A DNA stretch of 14,421 nucleotides from DASQJL01 sp035689165 (GTDB lineage: Bacteria > Eisenbacteria > RBG-16-71-46 > SZUA-252). A program made the position numbers and the translations under genes. Of this stretch, positions 7,229-14,371 are shown piece after piece. The stretch spans positions 1-14,421 of the forward strand of contig DASSLZ010000297.1 in NCBI GenBank assembly GCA_035689165.1, read 5' to 3'. The notes beneath the pieces are model-generated. The model searched no databases, was not told the DNA's origin, and worked only from the letters and a program-made list of their open reading frames with translations. Every line of letters starts with the position of its first letter. Position 1 is the first letter of the stretch.

Positions 7229-7942
7229 CTAACCCGCGGGCTTTTGCCTCGCGTCCCGTGCGCGCCGCTCCGCGTCGCCCCGCACCAGCCCCAATACCTG
7301 TTGGCGGATCAGGAGAATCCCCGGCGACATCGTGGCCCAGTACTTCCGGAACCGCGTGCGCGCCGTGGCGTCGGTGGTGGCCACGCGCGTCTGGGTGCGG
7401 AAGAGCGATCGCTCCTCGCCGGCGGGATCCACCTCCAGCGTCCAGACGATCTTGGCCCAGCCCGGTCTGTGGAAGGCCGTGAATTGCGCCGGCGGGAGGG
7501 GATGGAACTTCACCGTGGATTCCCAGGGGCGCGTCACGGCGCCGAACACCATGGCGCGCCCGGGGACCTCGGCCAGAAGCCCCCATCCCATGCCGCGCAC
7601 CTGATCCAGGAACGGGCGGCGGGCCAGCTCGGCGCCCCGACTCCGCAAGAGGATCTTTCGCGATTCGAAGATGGCGCGCACGAGCGGGGAGCGCTGGAGG
7701 TCGACGTCGCGCGCGGCGGCGTAGGTGACCGGCGCGGGCGCTTTGACCTTGGTCTCGTGGCGTTCCGAGACGTCGTACTGCGGAAGGAACCGGTCCATCG
7801 AGACGACGGCGCGGGCGGGCGGCGCCTGGGGTTTGACGCGGCCGAACCGGGTCCAGGCGGCGCCCACGTACACGGCGTATCCCAGCGCGCCCACGCCGGC
7901 CGCGACGACGAGCGCGAGCAGAACCCGGCGCAGGACCCTCAC
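7229..7942 (-). CDS. Membrane-anchored SRPBCC-like protein
   Basis: 237 residues. The start is a GTG at 7942 whose GTGA overlaps the TGA of the YihY-family gene, indicating translational coupling; the frame is open further upstream but only inside the YihY gene. Residues about 5-26 form one hydrophobic helix near the N-terminus, either an anchor or an uncleaved signal. The remainder resembles a START/SRPBCC ligand-binding fold: an opening strand (ERHETKVKAPAPVTYAAA), a central helical part, GMGWGLLAEVPGRAMVFGAVTRPWE, a strand with WTLEVDPAGEERSLFRTQTRV and a long C-terminal helix. Proteins of this fold bind hydrophobic ligands. I assign the fold by strand pattern only, so confidence in it is moderate. 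The stop is TAG at 7231-7229. Confidence 0.65.
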   Translation of the reverse strand: MRVLRRVLLALVVAAGVGALGYAVYVGAAWTRFGRVKPQAPPARAVVSMDRFLPQYDVSERHETKVKAPAPVTYAAARDVDLQRSPLVRAIFESRKILLRSRGAELARRPFLDQVRGMGWGLLAEVPGRAMVFGAVTRPWESTVKFHPLPPAQFTAFHRPGWAKIVWTLEVDPAGEERSLFRTQTRVATTDATARTRFRKYWATMSPGILLIRQQVLGLVRGDAERRARDARQKPAG

Positions 7943-8793
7943 GCCGCACCCGCCAGCTTCTCGGCGCGCCGGTGCCGATACACCGAGGCGAATTCCGCGC
8001 CGACCAGGAGGATCGACGAGCAGACGTAGACCCAGAGCATGAATCCGAGGATACCCCCCAGCGCGCCGAACAACGACGAACGGCTCGCGATGATCGCGAC
8101 GTACAGCCCGAACAAATACTTCGAGATCTCGAACAGAAAGGTCGCGACCATCGCGGCGGGGAGGACGTCGCGCATGCGGTGGGTCACGTTCGGCACGAAC
8201 CAGTAGACGAAGAAGAACCCCGCGAAGCTGAGGAGCGCGGGCATGCTCCACTGGATGGTGGCCCAGACCAGGTCCGGTCCCGACGGCATGCCGCCGGCCG
8301 GGATCTGCCGCTCGCCCAGGAGCACGTGCAGCCCCGCCGTGCTCGCGGCGGAGACGACGAGCAGTCCCCAGATCCCGGCCCCGGTCAGGAAGTCGCGCAC
8401 CCGCACCCGCACGAAGCCGCGGCGGCCGCTGACTCCCCAGGCGCGATTCAGGCCCCAGCGTGTCGCGCTGATCATCCCGAGCGAGGACCAGGCGAGCCCC
8501 AGGACCCCCAGGACCGAGATCCCACCGCTCGCTTTCCGGATCGACTCGACCGATTGCAGCAGGAAGGCGCGGTTCTGGGGCGAGCCGACGGGCAGGAGTT
8601 CGAGCATGTGCCCGAGGAGGTGGGCCTGGTCGCGGGGGTCGTGAATCGTCCAGCCGACCGAGAGGATCAGAAGGGCAGCCGAAGGCACGGCCGAAAAGAG
8701 CACGAAAAAGGCGATGGAGGCGGCATTTCGGGCGCCCTCGTGCTCCTGGAAGCGGAGGTAGGTCCGACGTAGATTTCGAGCCAGCATCATCAT
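7939..8793 (-). CDS. YihY/RNase BN-family (virulence factor BrkB-like) membrane protein
   Basis: 284 residues with about six hydrophobic helices. The start is one of three consecutive ATGs (8793, 8790, 8787); no strong ribosome binding site is visible. Family features include the N-terminal HEGARNAASIAFFVLFSAVPS, the segment ending LGMISATRWGLNRAWGV, FVYWFVPNV in the fourth to fifth helix region, LPAAMVATFLFEISKYLFGLY, and the last helix ILGFMLWVYVCSSILLVGAE. The family is widespread. The name RNase BN is historical, and its members are integral membrane proteins of unsettled function, possibly transport. The gene diverges from the LuxR-type regulator across 84 bases and its 3' end overlaps the SRPBCC-like gene by four bases. 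Confidence 0.92.
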   Translation of the reverse strand: MMMLARNLRRTYLRFQEHEGARNAASIAFFVLFSAVPSAALLILSVGWTIHDPRDQAHLLGHMLELLPVGSPQNRAFLLQSVESIRKASGGISVLGVLGLAWSSLGMISATRWGLNRAWGVSGRRGFVRVRVRDFLTGAGIWGLLVVSAASTAGLHVLLGERQIPAGGMPSGPDLVWATIQWSMPALLSFAGFFFVYWFVPNVTHRMRDVLPAAMVATFLFEISKYLFGLYVAIIASRSSLFGALGGILGFMLWVYVCSSILLVGAEFASVYRHRRAEKLAGAA

Positions 8794-8877
8794 GGCCGGG
8801 AGAGCCCCTGGATCGTCACGCGTTGCGCTTGGATGAGACCTTGCGGCCAATGCTACCCTCGTATACCATATGACGTA

Positions 8878-9720
8878 ATGGCAGTGTCCAAACGACCTCA
8901 GCGCAAGACCGCCGCCAAGCCCAAGACCAAGAGGCGGATAGCTACGGCTGCGCCCATCAAGAAGGCCCAGTCGATGCGCCGCGTGCGCATCATCCTCGCG
9001 GACGATTATCCGATGGACCGGGCCGGAATGGTTTCCATTCTGCGCTCCCAGCCGGATTTCGAGATCGTGGGCGAGGCCTCGTCGGTTCGCGAGGCCGGCG
9101 CCATGTGCCGCGAGATGAATCCCTCCGTACTCATACTTGCCATGCGTCTCCAGGCGACCGAGGGCCGCACGCCGATCGCCTCGGTCCACGCGGTGTCTCC
9201 CGAAACGCCGGTGCTCGCGATCGCCGAGCGCGCCGAAGGGCACTGCCTGGTGCTCAATCCGCCGGGCTCCAAGCGCACCGATACCGCGCAGCTCCCCGTC
9301 ACGTGCACGCAGGGCACCGACTGCCTGCAGCTCGCGGTGGCCGAGGGCGCGACCGGCACCATCCGGCGCAGCGCCACCCCCGACGAGCTCTTCCGCGCCG
9401 TGCGCACGGTCGCCTCGGGGAACGCCTGGTACGAGGCGGGCACCGCGACCGCGATCATGCGCCACGCCCTGGCCGGCAACGGCTCGGGGGGCAGCGCCCC
9501 CGCGCCCCTCTCGGGACGCGAGCTGGAAGTGGCGGAGCTGATCGCCGCCGGCCGCTCCAACAAGGAAATCGGCTCCATCCTCAACATCAGCGCGCCGACC
9601 GTGAAGAAGCACGTCGGCCGAATCCTCGAGAAGCTCGGGCTCCAAGACCGGCTTCAGGTAGGCCTGTACGTGGCGCGCAACCCGCTCGTTCTTCAACCCC
9701 TCGATACCAAGCGGCGTTAG
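8878..9720 (+). CDS. NarL/LuxR-type regulator with degenerate, cysteine-bearing receiver domain
   Basis: 280 residues from the ATG at 8878. An ATG at 8974 with AAGAAGG upstream would remove a Lys/Arg-rich 32-residue extension. The receiver starts RVRIILADD (Asp 42-43) and continues through FEIVGEASS, as in NarL-group regulators. However, the segment that normally reads VLLDxRLP is VLILAMRLQ: Ala 88 sits where the phospho-accepting Asp should be. After beta-4 there is about 30 residues of extra sequence (roughly 120-150) with Cys 123, 143 and 149. The C-terminal LuxR helix-turn-helix (211-270) is intact: LSGRELEVAELIAAG, NKEIGSILNIS, TVKKHVGRILEKL. It probably binds DNA without phosphorylation control. 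No histidine kinase is nearby. It precedes the cytochrome operon by 122 bases, on the same strand. Confidence 0.9.
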   Translation: MAVSKRPQRKTAAKPKTKRRIATAAPIKKAQSMRRVRIILADDYPMDRAGMVSILRSQPDFEIVGEASSVREAGAMCREMNPSVLILAMRLQATEGRTPIASVHAVSPETPVLAIAERAEGHCLVLNPPGSKRTDTAQLPVTCTQGTDCLQLAVAEGATGTIRRSATPDELFRAVRTVASGNAWYEAGTATAIMRHALAGNGSGGSAPAPLSGRELEVAELIAAGRSNKEIGSILNISAPTVKKHVGRILEKLGLQDRLQVGLYVARNPLVLQPLDTKRR

Positions 9721-9731
9721 CCGCCCGTTGC

Positions 9732-9741
9732 TACCTAGGTA
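9732..9741. repeat. 10-bp perfect palindrome upstream of the cytochrome operon
   Basis: TACCTAGGTA is its own reverse complement. It lies 11 bases after the regulator's stop and about 100 bases before the tetraheme cytochrome start, in the only gap large enough to hold the operon's promoter. It could be an operator half or a chance palindrome. I see no convincing -35/-10 pair around it; the rest of 9742-9842 shows only the ribosome binding site before 9843. Confidence 0.3.
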
Positions 9742-9842
9742 CCACTCCGATTGCGCCTGCGAGCGCGTAGACTGCCGCGCGCGACACGACGATGATTGGT
9801 GTGGTCAGAGCAAACGTGGTGGTTTCCTACAGGGAGGGTTCG

Positions 9843-10460
9843 ATGAATCGACTCGGTACGACGCTCGCGGGAGCGGTGTGCGCCGGCGTGCTGGCACTGG
9901 GCTTCTGGGGAGTCGCGAGCGCGGAGGAAACCGCCGCTGCCGCCGCTCCGGCCGCCCATCAGTACGTGGGTGCGAAGAAGTGTAAGATGTGCCACAACGC
10001 CGAGAAGGGCGGGGCGCAGTTCACGAAGTGGACGGAGTCCAAGCACGCGAAGGCGCTCGAGACGCTCGGGAGCGAGGAAGCCAAGAAGATCGCGGCCGAG
10101 AAGAAGATCGCGGATCCCGCAACGTCCGCCGAGTGCCTCTCCTGCCACCAGACGGGCTACGGCGAAGCGGCAGACCACCTCGCCGCCTCCTACGTCGCCG
10201 AGGGCGTGACCTGTGAGTCCTGCCACGGCGCCGGCGCGGACTACATCAAGATGAAGACGATGGCGGGCATCCGGGACAAGTCGCTCAAGGCCGAGGACTA
10301 CGGCCTGGTGATGCCGACCAAGGAAACCTGCGAGAAGTGTCACAACGACAAGAGCCCGAGCTTCAAGTCGTTCGACTTCGCCGAGTTCAGCAAGAAGATC
10401 GAGCACAAGATTCCGGAAGGCTACAAGCGGGGTGGCGCGACGGAAGAGGCCACCAAGTAG
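9843..10460 (+). CDS. Periplasmic tetraheme cytochrome c (cytochrome c554-like)
   Basis: 205 residues. The ATG at 9843 follows GGGAGGG closely. The signal peptide has a hydrophobic core (VLALGFWGVASA) and likely cleavage near residue 27. Four CxxCH heme c sites are present: CKMCH (47-51), CLSCH (98-102), CESCH (124-128) and CEKCH (163-167). Additional His residues at 39, 68, 112 and 188 could serve as distal ligands for bis-His hemes. The first heme followed by FTKWTESKHAKAL matches the cytochrome c554 family layout. It should be a soluble periplasmic electron carrier. It is the first gene of the operon, and the terminator-like hairpin after it would let it be made in excess of the downstream complex, as expected for a mobile carrier. 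Confidence 0.93.
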   Translation: MNRLGTTLAGAVCAGVLALGFWGVASAEETAAAAAPAAHQYVGAKKCKMCHNAEKGGAQFTKWTESKHAKALETLGSEEAKKIAAEKKIADPATSAECLSCHQTGYGEAADHLAASYVAEGVTCESCHGAGADYIKMKTMAGIRDKSLKAEDYGLVMPTKETCEKCHNDKSPSFKSFDFAEFSKKIEHKIPEGYKRGGATEEATK

Positions 10461-10487
10461 CCGGCTGAGTCCCCGAGCACCCGCCAT

Positions 10488-12728
10488 ATGAAGCGCGCGC
10501 GGCGCCCAAGGCAGCGTCCCTGGGCGCCGCGCTGTATTTGCTTCCCCGTCTCGGTGGCGCGCGCGGCCGCGCTGTCGTGGATCGCCGGCCTGGCCGTCGT
10601 CGTGGCCCTCCTGGCCTTCGTGCCGGCCGGCGCGGCCGCCCCCGCCTCCGTCCGAATCCCCGACTCCGTCTGCATCGAATGCCACACCGGCGCCAACCTG
10701 GACAGCGCCGTCGTCCGCGGGCGGAAGGTCAAGCTCGACATCGACCGCGCCGTGCTCCAGCACTCGGCGCACGCCGGCGTGGCCTGCACGCAATGCCACG
10801 TCGGTTTCAACCCCGAAGAGCAGCCGCATCGCGCGCGCGCCGTTCCGGTCGACTGCCGCCGCTGCCACATGAACGCCGACTCCGCGCACGTCTTCCACGC
10901 GAAGACGACGTTCGCGAAGGCGGCGGGCGCCGTCGGCTCCTGTCAGGGGTGCCACGGCGACCACGACGTTCCGAAGGCTGGCGCGGCGACGACGCCGGCC
11001 GGCGCGCGGTCGCTGGACCTCGCGTGCGCGCGCTGCCATCGCGAGGAAGTCGCGCACTTCGAGAACTCCGCGCACGGCCGCGCCGCCGCGCGCGGCGAGC
11101 GGGCGGCGCCGACGTGCCTCTCCTGCCACCGGCTTCCGGTCACCGCGGCGCGGGTTCACGACCAGCGCGACGCGAGGCTCAAGCTGGCGCAGGAGCAGCT
11201 CTGCCTCCACTGCCACCTGGACGATCCCGCCGTGCGCTCGCGCGTCGGGCCGCAGACGGGGTTCATCCGCGCCTACGAGACCAGCATCCACGGGCAGGAG
11301 CTCCGGCGGGGGAACGGGAAGGCGGCGACCTGCATCGACTGCCACGGCAGCCACGAGATGGCGCGCGGCTTCGAGCCCTCCGCGAAAACGGAGAAGTTCC
11401 ACATCCCGGACACCTGCGGCCGCTGCCACGACAAGATCGCGGCGACCTACAGGACGAGCGTGCATGGACAGGGGATGGCCAAGGGCAACCCCGACACGCC
11501 GGTCTGCACCGACTGCCACGGCGAGCACACGATCAAGAAGGCCGACGCGCCGGAGTCGCCGGTCGCGCCGGAGAACGTCTCGGCCGAGGTCTGCTCGCCC
11601 TGCCACTCGTCGGTGCGCCTCGCGACCAAGTACGGCATCAAGAGCGACCGCTTCCAGACCTTCTCCGATTCGTTCCATGGACTCGCGATCCGCGGCGGGC
11701 AGGTCTCCGCGGCGAACTGCGCCTCCTGCCACGGCGCACACGACATCCTTCCGTCCAGCGACCCGCGCAGCCGGATCAGCCCCGCGCGGCTCGCGGTCAC
11801 ATGCGGCAAGTGCCACTCGGGCGCCACCGCGGCCTTCGCGCGCGGCAAGGTACATCTCGATGTCACCCGGACGAAGGAGCCGCTCCTCTACTGGATCGGG
11901 CTCATCTACACGATCCTGATCGTCGGGGTCGTGGGCGGGATGTTCCTGCACAACGCGGTCGACTTCTTCCGGAAGGCGCAGCACAAGCTGCGCGTGCGGC
12001 GGGGCCTGGCGGCGGCGCACGAGCCGGAGAGCCGCGCGCTGTACGTGCGCATGACCGGAAGCGAGCGGGCCCAGCACGCGACCCTGCTCACGAGCTTCAC
12101 CGTCCTCGTGCTGACCGGCTTCATGCTGCGCTATCCCGAATCGTGGCCCGTGGAGCAGCTGCGCCACATCTGGCACAACCTGTTCGAGGCGCGGAGCGTC
12201 ATCCATCGGGTCGCCGGGGTGGCGATGGTGGCGGCCTCCCTCTTCCACCTGTACTACCTGGGGTTCACGAAGCGCGGCCGGGAGTTCTTCCGCGACATGC
12301 TGCCGCGTCCGTCGGACCTGAGAGACGTGATCGGCGCCTTGCGCTATTATGCCGGCCTCACCCGGCAGCGTCCCAAGTTCGGCCGCTTCTCCTACATCGA
12401 GAAGTCGGAGTACTGGGCGCTGGTGTGGGGCACGGTCGTGATGGCGGGAACCGGCATGATCCTCTGGTTCCAGGATCCGTTCATCGCCCTCCTGACCAAG
12501 CTGGGCTGGGACGCCGCGCGATCGGTCCACTTCTACGAGGCGATCCTCGCGACGCTGGCGATCCTGGTCTGGCACATCTACTTCGTGATCTTCAACCCGG
12601 ACGTCTACCCGATGAACCTGGCGTGGCTGAAGGGGACGATCACCGAAGAAGAGATGGAGGACGAACACCCGCTGGAGCTGGAGAAGATCCGGCGCGAGCG
12701 CGAGGCGGACAAGGAGGGCCGATCGTGA
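10488..12728 (+). CDS. 13-heme c-type cytochrome fused to a b-type cytochrome (CbcL-like)
   Basis: 746 residues from the ATG at 10488. A GTG at 10554, past the hairpin, is an alternative start and leaves a cleaner signal peptide. After the signal or anchor (about 28-51) come 13 CxxCH sites, starting near residues 62, 100, 123, 152, 180, 210, 239, 282, 310, 340, 369, 411 and 439. Five membrane helices follow (about 466-489, 532-551, 573-593, 642-662 and 681-702). Helix-borne His residues (530, 573, 587, 681, 696) suit two b hemes, as in FdnI/HydC-type cytochrome b. The c-hemes would face the periplasm and the b domain would exchange electrons with menaquinone. Geobacter CbcL has the same c-plus-b layout with fewer c-hemes. 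It overlaps the Rieske gene by four bases. Confidence 0.92.
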   Translation: MKRARRPRQRPWAPRCICFPVSVARAAALSWIAGLAVVVALLAFVPAGAAAPASVRIPDSVCIECHTGANLDSAVVRGRKVKLDIDRAVLQHSAHAGVACTQCHVGFNPEEQPHRARAVPVDCRRCHMNADSAHVFHAKTTFAKAAGAVGSCQGCHGDHDVPKAGAATTPAGARSLDLACARCHREEVAHFENSAHGRAAARGERAAPTCLSCHRLPVTAARVHDQRDARLKLAQEQLCLHCHLDDPAVRSRVGPQTGFIRAYETSIHGQELRRGNGKAATCIDCHGSHEMARGFEPSAKTEKFHIPDTCGRCHDKIAATYRTSVHGQGMAKGNPDTPVCTDCHGEHTIKKADAPESPVAPENVSAEVCSPCHSSVRLATKYGIKSDRFQTFSDSFHGLAIRGGQVSAANCASCHGAHDILPSSDPRSRISPARLAVTCGKCHSGATAAFARGKVHLDVTRTKEPLLYWIGLIYTILIVGVVGGMFLHNAVDFFRKAQHKLRVRRGLAAAHEPESRALYVRMTGSERAQHATLLTSFTVLVLTGFMLRYPESWPVEQLRHIWHNLFEARSVIHRVAGVAMVAASLFHLYYLGFTKRGREFFRDMLPRPSDLRDVIGALRYYAGLTRQRPKFGRFSYIEKSEYWALVWGTVVMAGTGMILWFQDPFIALLTKLGWDAARSVHFYEAILATLAILVWHIYFVIFNPDVYPMNLAWLKGTITEEEMEDEHPLELEKIRREREADKEGRS
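10497..10532 (+). terminator. Terminator-like or attenuator hairpin between tetraheme and 13-heme genes
   Basis: The arms GCGCGGCGCCCA (10497-10508) and TGGGCGCCGCGC (10521-10532) are a perfect 12-bp inverted repeat with a 12-base loop. They are followed by TGTATTTGCTT, the only T-rich stretch nearby. This resembles an intrinsic terminator with an imperfect U-tract and lies 36 bases after the tetraheme stop. It overlaps the first codons of the 13-heme frame if that starts at 10488, which favours the GTG at 10554. Partial read-through would lower expression of the downstream complex genes. Confidence 0.55.
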
Positions 12729-13216
12729 GCGAGAAGGACCCCGGACAGGAGAAGGACCCCGGACAGGAGAAGGACCCCGGCCAGGAGAAGGACCCCGAAC
12801 GTCGCGGCGCCCTCGTGTGGCTGGTCCGCGGATTCCTCGCCCTCTGGGCCCCCGCGGCGGCAGGCATGGCCGCCTCCTTCCTGAAAGCCCCGTCTCCCGA
12901 GAACCGCCCCGGCGAGAGGATGCTCCGCGGGGGACCGATGTCGTCGATCGCCGTGGGGGACGCCCGATTGGTGCGGCACGGCACCGACCCGGTCTACGTG
13001 GTGCGCGTTTCCGAGGAGCAGGTCGTGGCCGTCTCGGCGATCTGCACGCATCTCCGCTGCGTGGTCAAGTGGAACCGCGACTCCGGCACCTTCCGCTGCC
13101 CCTGTCATGACGGCGCGTTCGATCGCGGCGGCAACGTGCTCTCCGGCCCGCCGAAGAAGCCGCTCCAGCAATTCCCCGCCGAGGTCCGGGCGGACGAGAT
13201 CGTCATTCACACCTAA
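12725..13216 (+). CDS. Rieske 2Fe-2S protein of a cytochrome bc-type complex
   Basis: 163 residues. The GTG at 12725 overlaps the TGA of the 13-heme gene (GTGA). The N-terminal tail is four hexapeptide repeats (EKDPGQ three times, then EKDPER), followed by one membrane helix (about 29-52) and the Rieske fold. Cluster ligands are in CTHLRC (107-112) and CPCHDG (125-130), giving two Cys and two His ligands plus the Cys 112/Cys 127 pair that forms the stabilising disulfide. The loop GPPKKPLQQFP matches the Pro loop. The usual Gly-Ser after CPCH is Asp-Gly, so the Ser that raises the cluster potential is absent; a low-potential, menaquinol-type cluster is inferred. The cytochrome b gene starts 12 bases downstream. 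Confidence 0.94.
   Translation: MSEKDPGQEKDPGQEKDPGQEKDPERRGALVWLVRGFLALWAPAAAGMAASFLKAPSPENRPGERMLRGGPMSSIAVGDARLVRHGTDPVYVVRVSEEQVVAVSAICTHLRCVVKWNRDSGTFRCPCHDGAFDRGGNVLSGPPKKPLQQFPAEVRADEIVIHT
12731..12802 (+). repeat. 18-bp tandem repeat (four copies) in the Rieske gene
   Basis: The unit GAGAAGGACCCCGGACAG occupies 12731-12748 and 12749-12766 exactly, 12767-12784 with one change, and 12785-12802 with its last five bases diverged. It encodes EKDPGQ repeats in the predicted cytoplasmic tail before the membrane helix. The near identity at DNA level indicates recent expansion by slippage, and copy number may vary among relatives. Confidence 0.9.
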
Positions 13217-13228
13217 GCGGAGATCCTT

Positions 13229-14371
13229 GTGGAACGGAATCGCGGCGGCCTTCTCGGCTGGCTGGAAGCCCGTGTCAATCTGACGGAGATCGTCTCCTTC
13301 CTCACGGTGTTCGGTCTGCTCCCCGTGGAGCTGGACTCGAGGAAGCCGCTGAAGGAGGCGCTGCGCGAGGCGATGGCGCAGCCGCTCCCTTCGTACGCGC
13401 GCTGGCCGCAGGTGATCGGCGTCCTCTCGTTCATCCTGTTCGTGATCCTGGCCGTCACCGGGACGATGCTCGCGTTCTACTACCAGCCCACGGCGGACGT
13501 GGCCTATCCCTCGGTGACGTTGATCGCGCGCGACATCTCGTTCGGGAACCTGACGCATCAGGTCCACCACTGGGCGGCGGTGCTCTTCCTGATCCTCCTG
13601 GCGGCGCGGGTGATTCGATTCTTCTTCGCGCGGCTCTACCACCAGGGGCGCGAGGTCGTGTGGGTCGTCGCCGTCCTGACCTTCGTGGCGGCGGCCATCG
13701 CGGACCTGACGGGACGGCTCCTGCCGTGGGACGCCCGCGGCTACTGGACCACGGTGCGGGCGCGCGAGGTGACCGACGCGCTGCCGATCCTGGGTCCCTT
13801 CACCTCGTTCTTGGTTGGCGGAAGCGGCCTCGACTCGCTGGTGCTGACGCGCTACTACGTGCTGCACGTCGTGGTCTTCCCGCTGCTCCTGATCGGACTC
13901 TTCTATCTCCACTTCTCGAGCGTGCGGCGGGTGGGGCTCTCGCGCAACGCGCCGACGGGTTCGGGCGCGGCGCCCACCCCCGTCGGCCCGCGAGCGCTGC
14001 ACGTGGTGACCTACGATCTGATCCTGCTCATCATCCTGATGATCGGGGCGCTGCTCACCTTCGCCGTCCTGATGCCCTATCCCTTCGACGTCGTCGCTGA
14101 TCCCTTCACGACGCCTCCCAACGCGCGCCCGCCGTGGTATCTCCTCGCGCCGCACGCGCTGTTGGAGGCCTTCCCGGCATGGGTGCCGCGGCCGATCCGG
14201 GGCATCCTGCCCGAGGCGATGCTCCTGGCCGTGATCCTGGTCCCGATGATCGATCGCGGCACGGTCACGGATGAGCGGCGGCGGAAGCTGTTCCGGAACA
14301 TCGGCTACTCGGTTCTCGTCGTGTGGGTGCTCCTGACCTTGATCGGCTGGATGCTGGAGGTGCGGCGGTGA
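13229..14371 (+). CDS. Cytochrome b (b6 plus subunit IV fused) of a bc-type complex
   Basis: 380 residues starting with GTG, preceded by GGAG with six-base spacing. An amphipathic N-terminus is followed by about seven helices: four b6-like (first at 61-84) and three like subunit IV. Heme ligand positions: His 113 in VHHW corresponds to the first helix-B His, while the partner 14 residues on is Arg 127, not His. Helix D has both His 213 and His 228 (LHVVVF and YLHF). The quinol-oxidation motif PEWY is PPWY (301-304), followed by LLAPHALLEAFP, which otherwise matches. It should be the quinone-reactive core, passing electrons to the Rieske protein and the multiheme cytochromes. The missing heme ligand and non-acidic motif suggest altered heme content or Q-cycle behaviour. 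Confidence 0.93.
   Translation: MERNRGGLLGWLEARVNLTEIVSFLTVFGLLPVELDSRKPLKEALREAMAQPLPSYARWPQVIGVLSFILFVILAVTGTMLAFYYQPTADVAYPSVTLIARDISFGNLTHQVHHWAAVLFLILLAARVIRFFFARLYHQGREVVWVVAVLTFVAAAIADLTGRLLPWDARGYWTTVRAREVTDALPILGPFTSFLVGGSGLDSLVLTRYYVLHVVVFPLLLIGLFYLHFSSVRRVGLSRNAPTGSGAAPTPVGPRALHVVTYDLILLIILMIGALLTFAVLMPYPFDVVADPFTTPPNARPPWYLLAPHALLEAFPAWVPRPIRGILPEAMLLAVILVPMIDRGTVTDERRRKLFRNIGYSVLVVWVLLTLIGWMLEVRR

Noticed and set aside
8862..8870. TATACC/TACCAT as a -10 box for the LuxR-type gene
   Set aside because: The matches are poor and the only -35 candidate (TTGCGG) is weak, so no promoter is called in this 84-base divergent region.
9735..12668. A 977-codon open frame on the minus strand across the cytochrome genes
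   Set aside because: It is antisense to a gene with 13 CxxCH sites and clear membrane helices. Its translation is a low-complexity Arg/Ala/Gly/His mix typical of GC-rich shadow frames.
10538..12700. Long plus-strand frame that continues into the Rieske gene
   Set aside because: Only the part from 12725 is real. Upstream it is an Arg/Pro-rich shadow of the 13-heme cytochrome gene, and the GTGA at 12725 is the true start.
12605..14155. Minus-strand open frame opposite the Rieske and cytochrome b genes
   Set aside because: It is a shadow rich in Glu, Arg, His and Asp. Its repetitive Leu/Ser end is simply the antisense of the 18-bp Rieske repeat.
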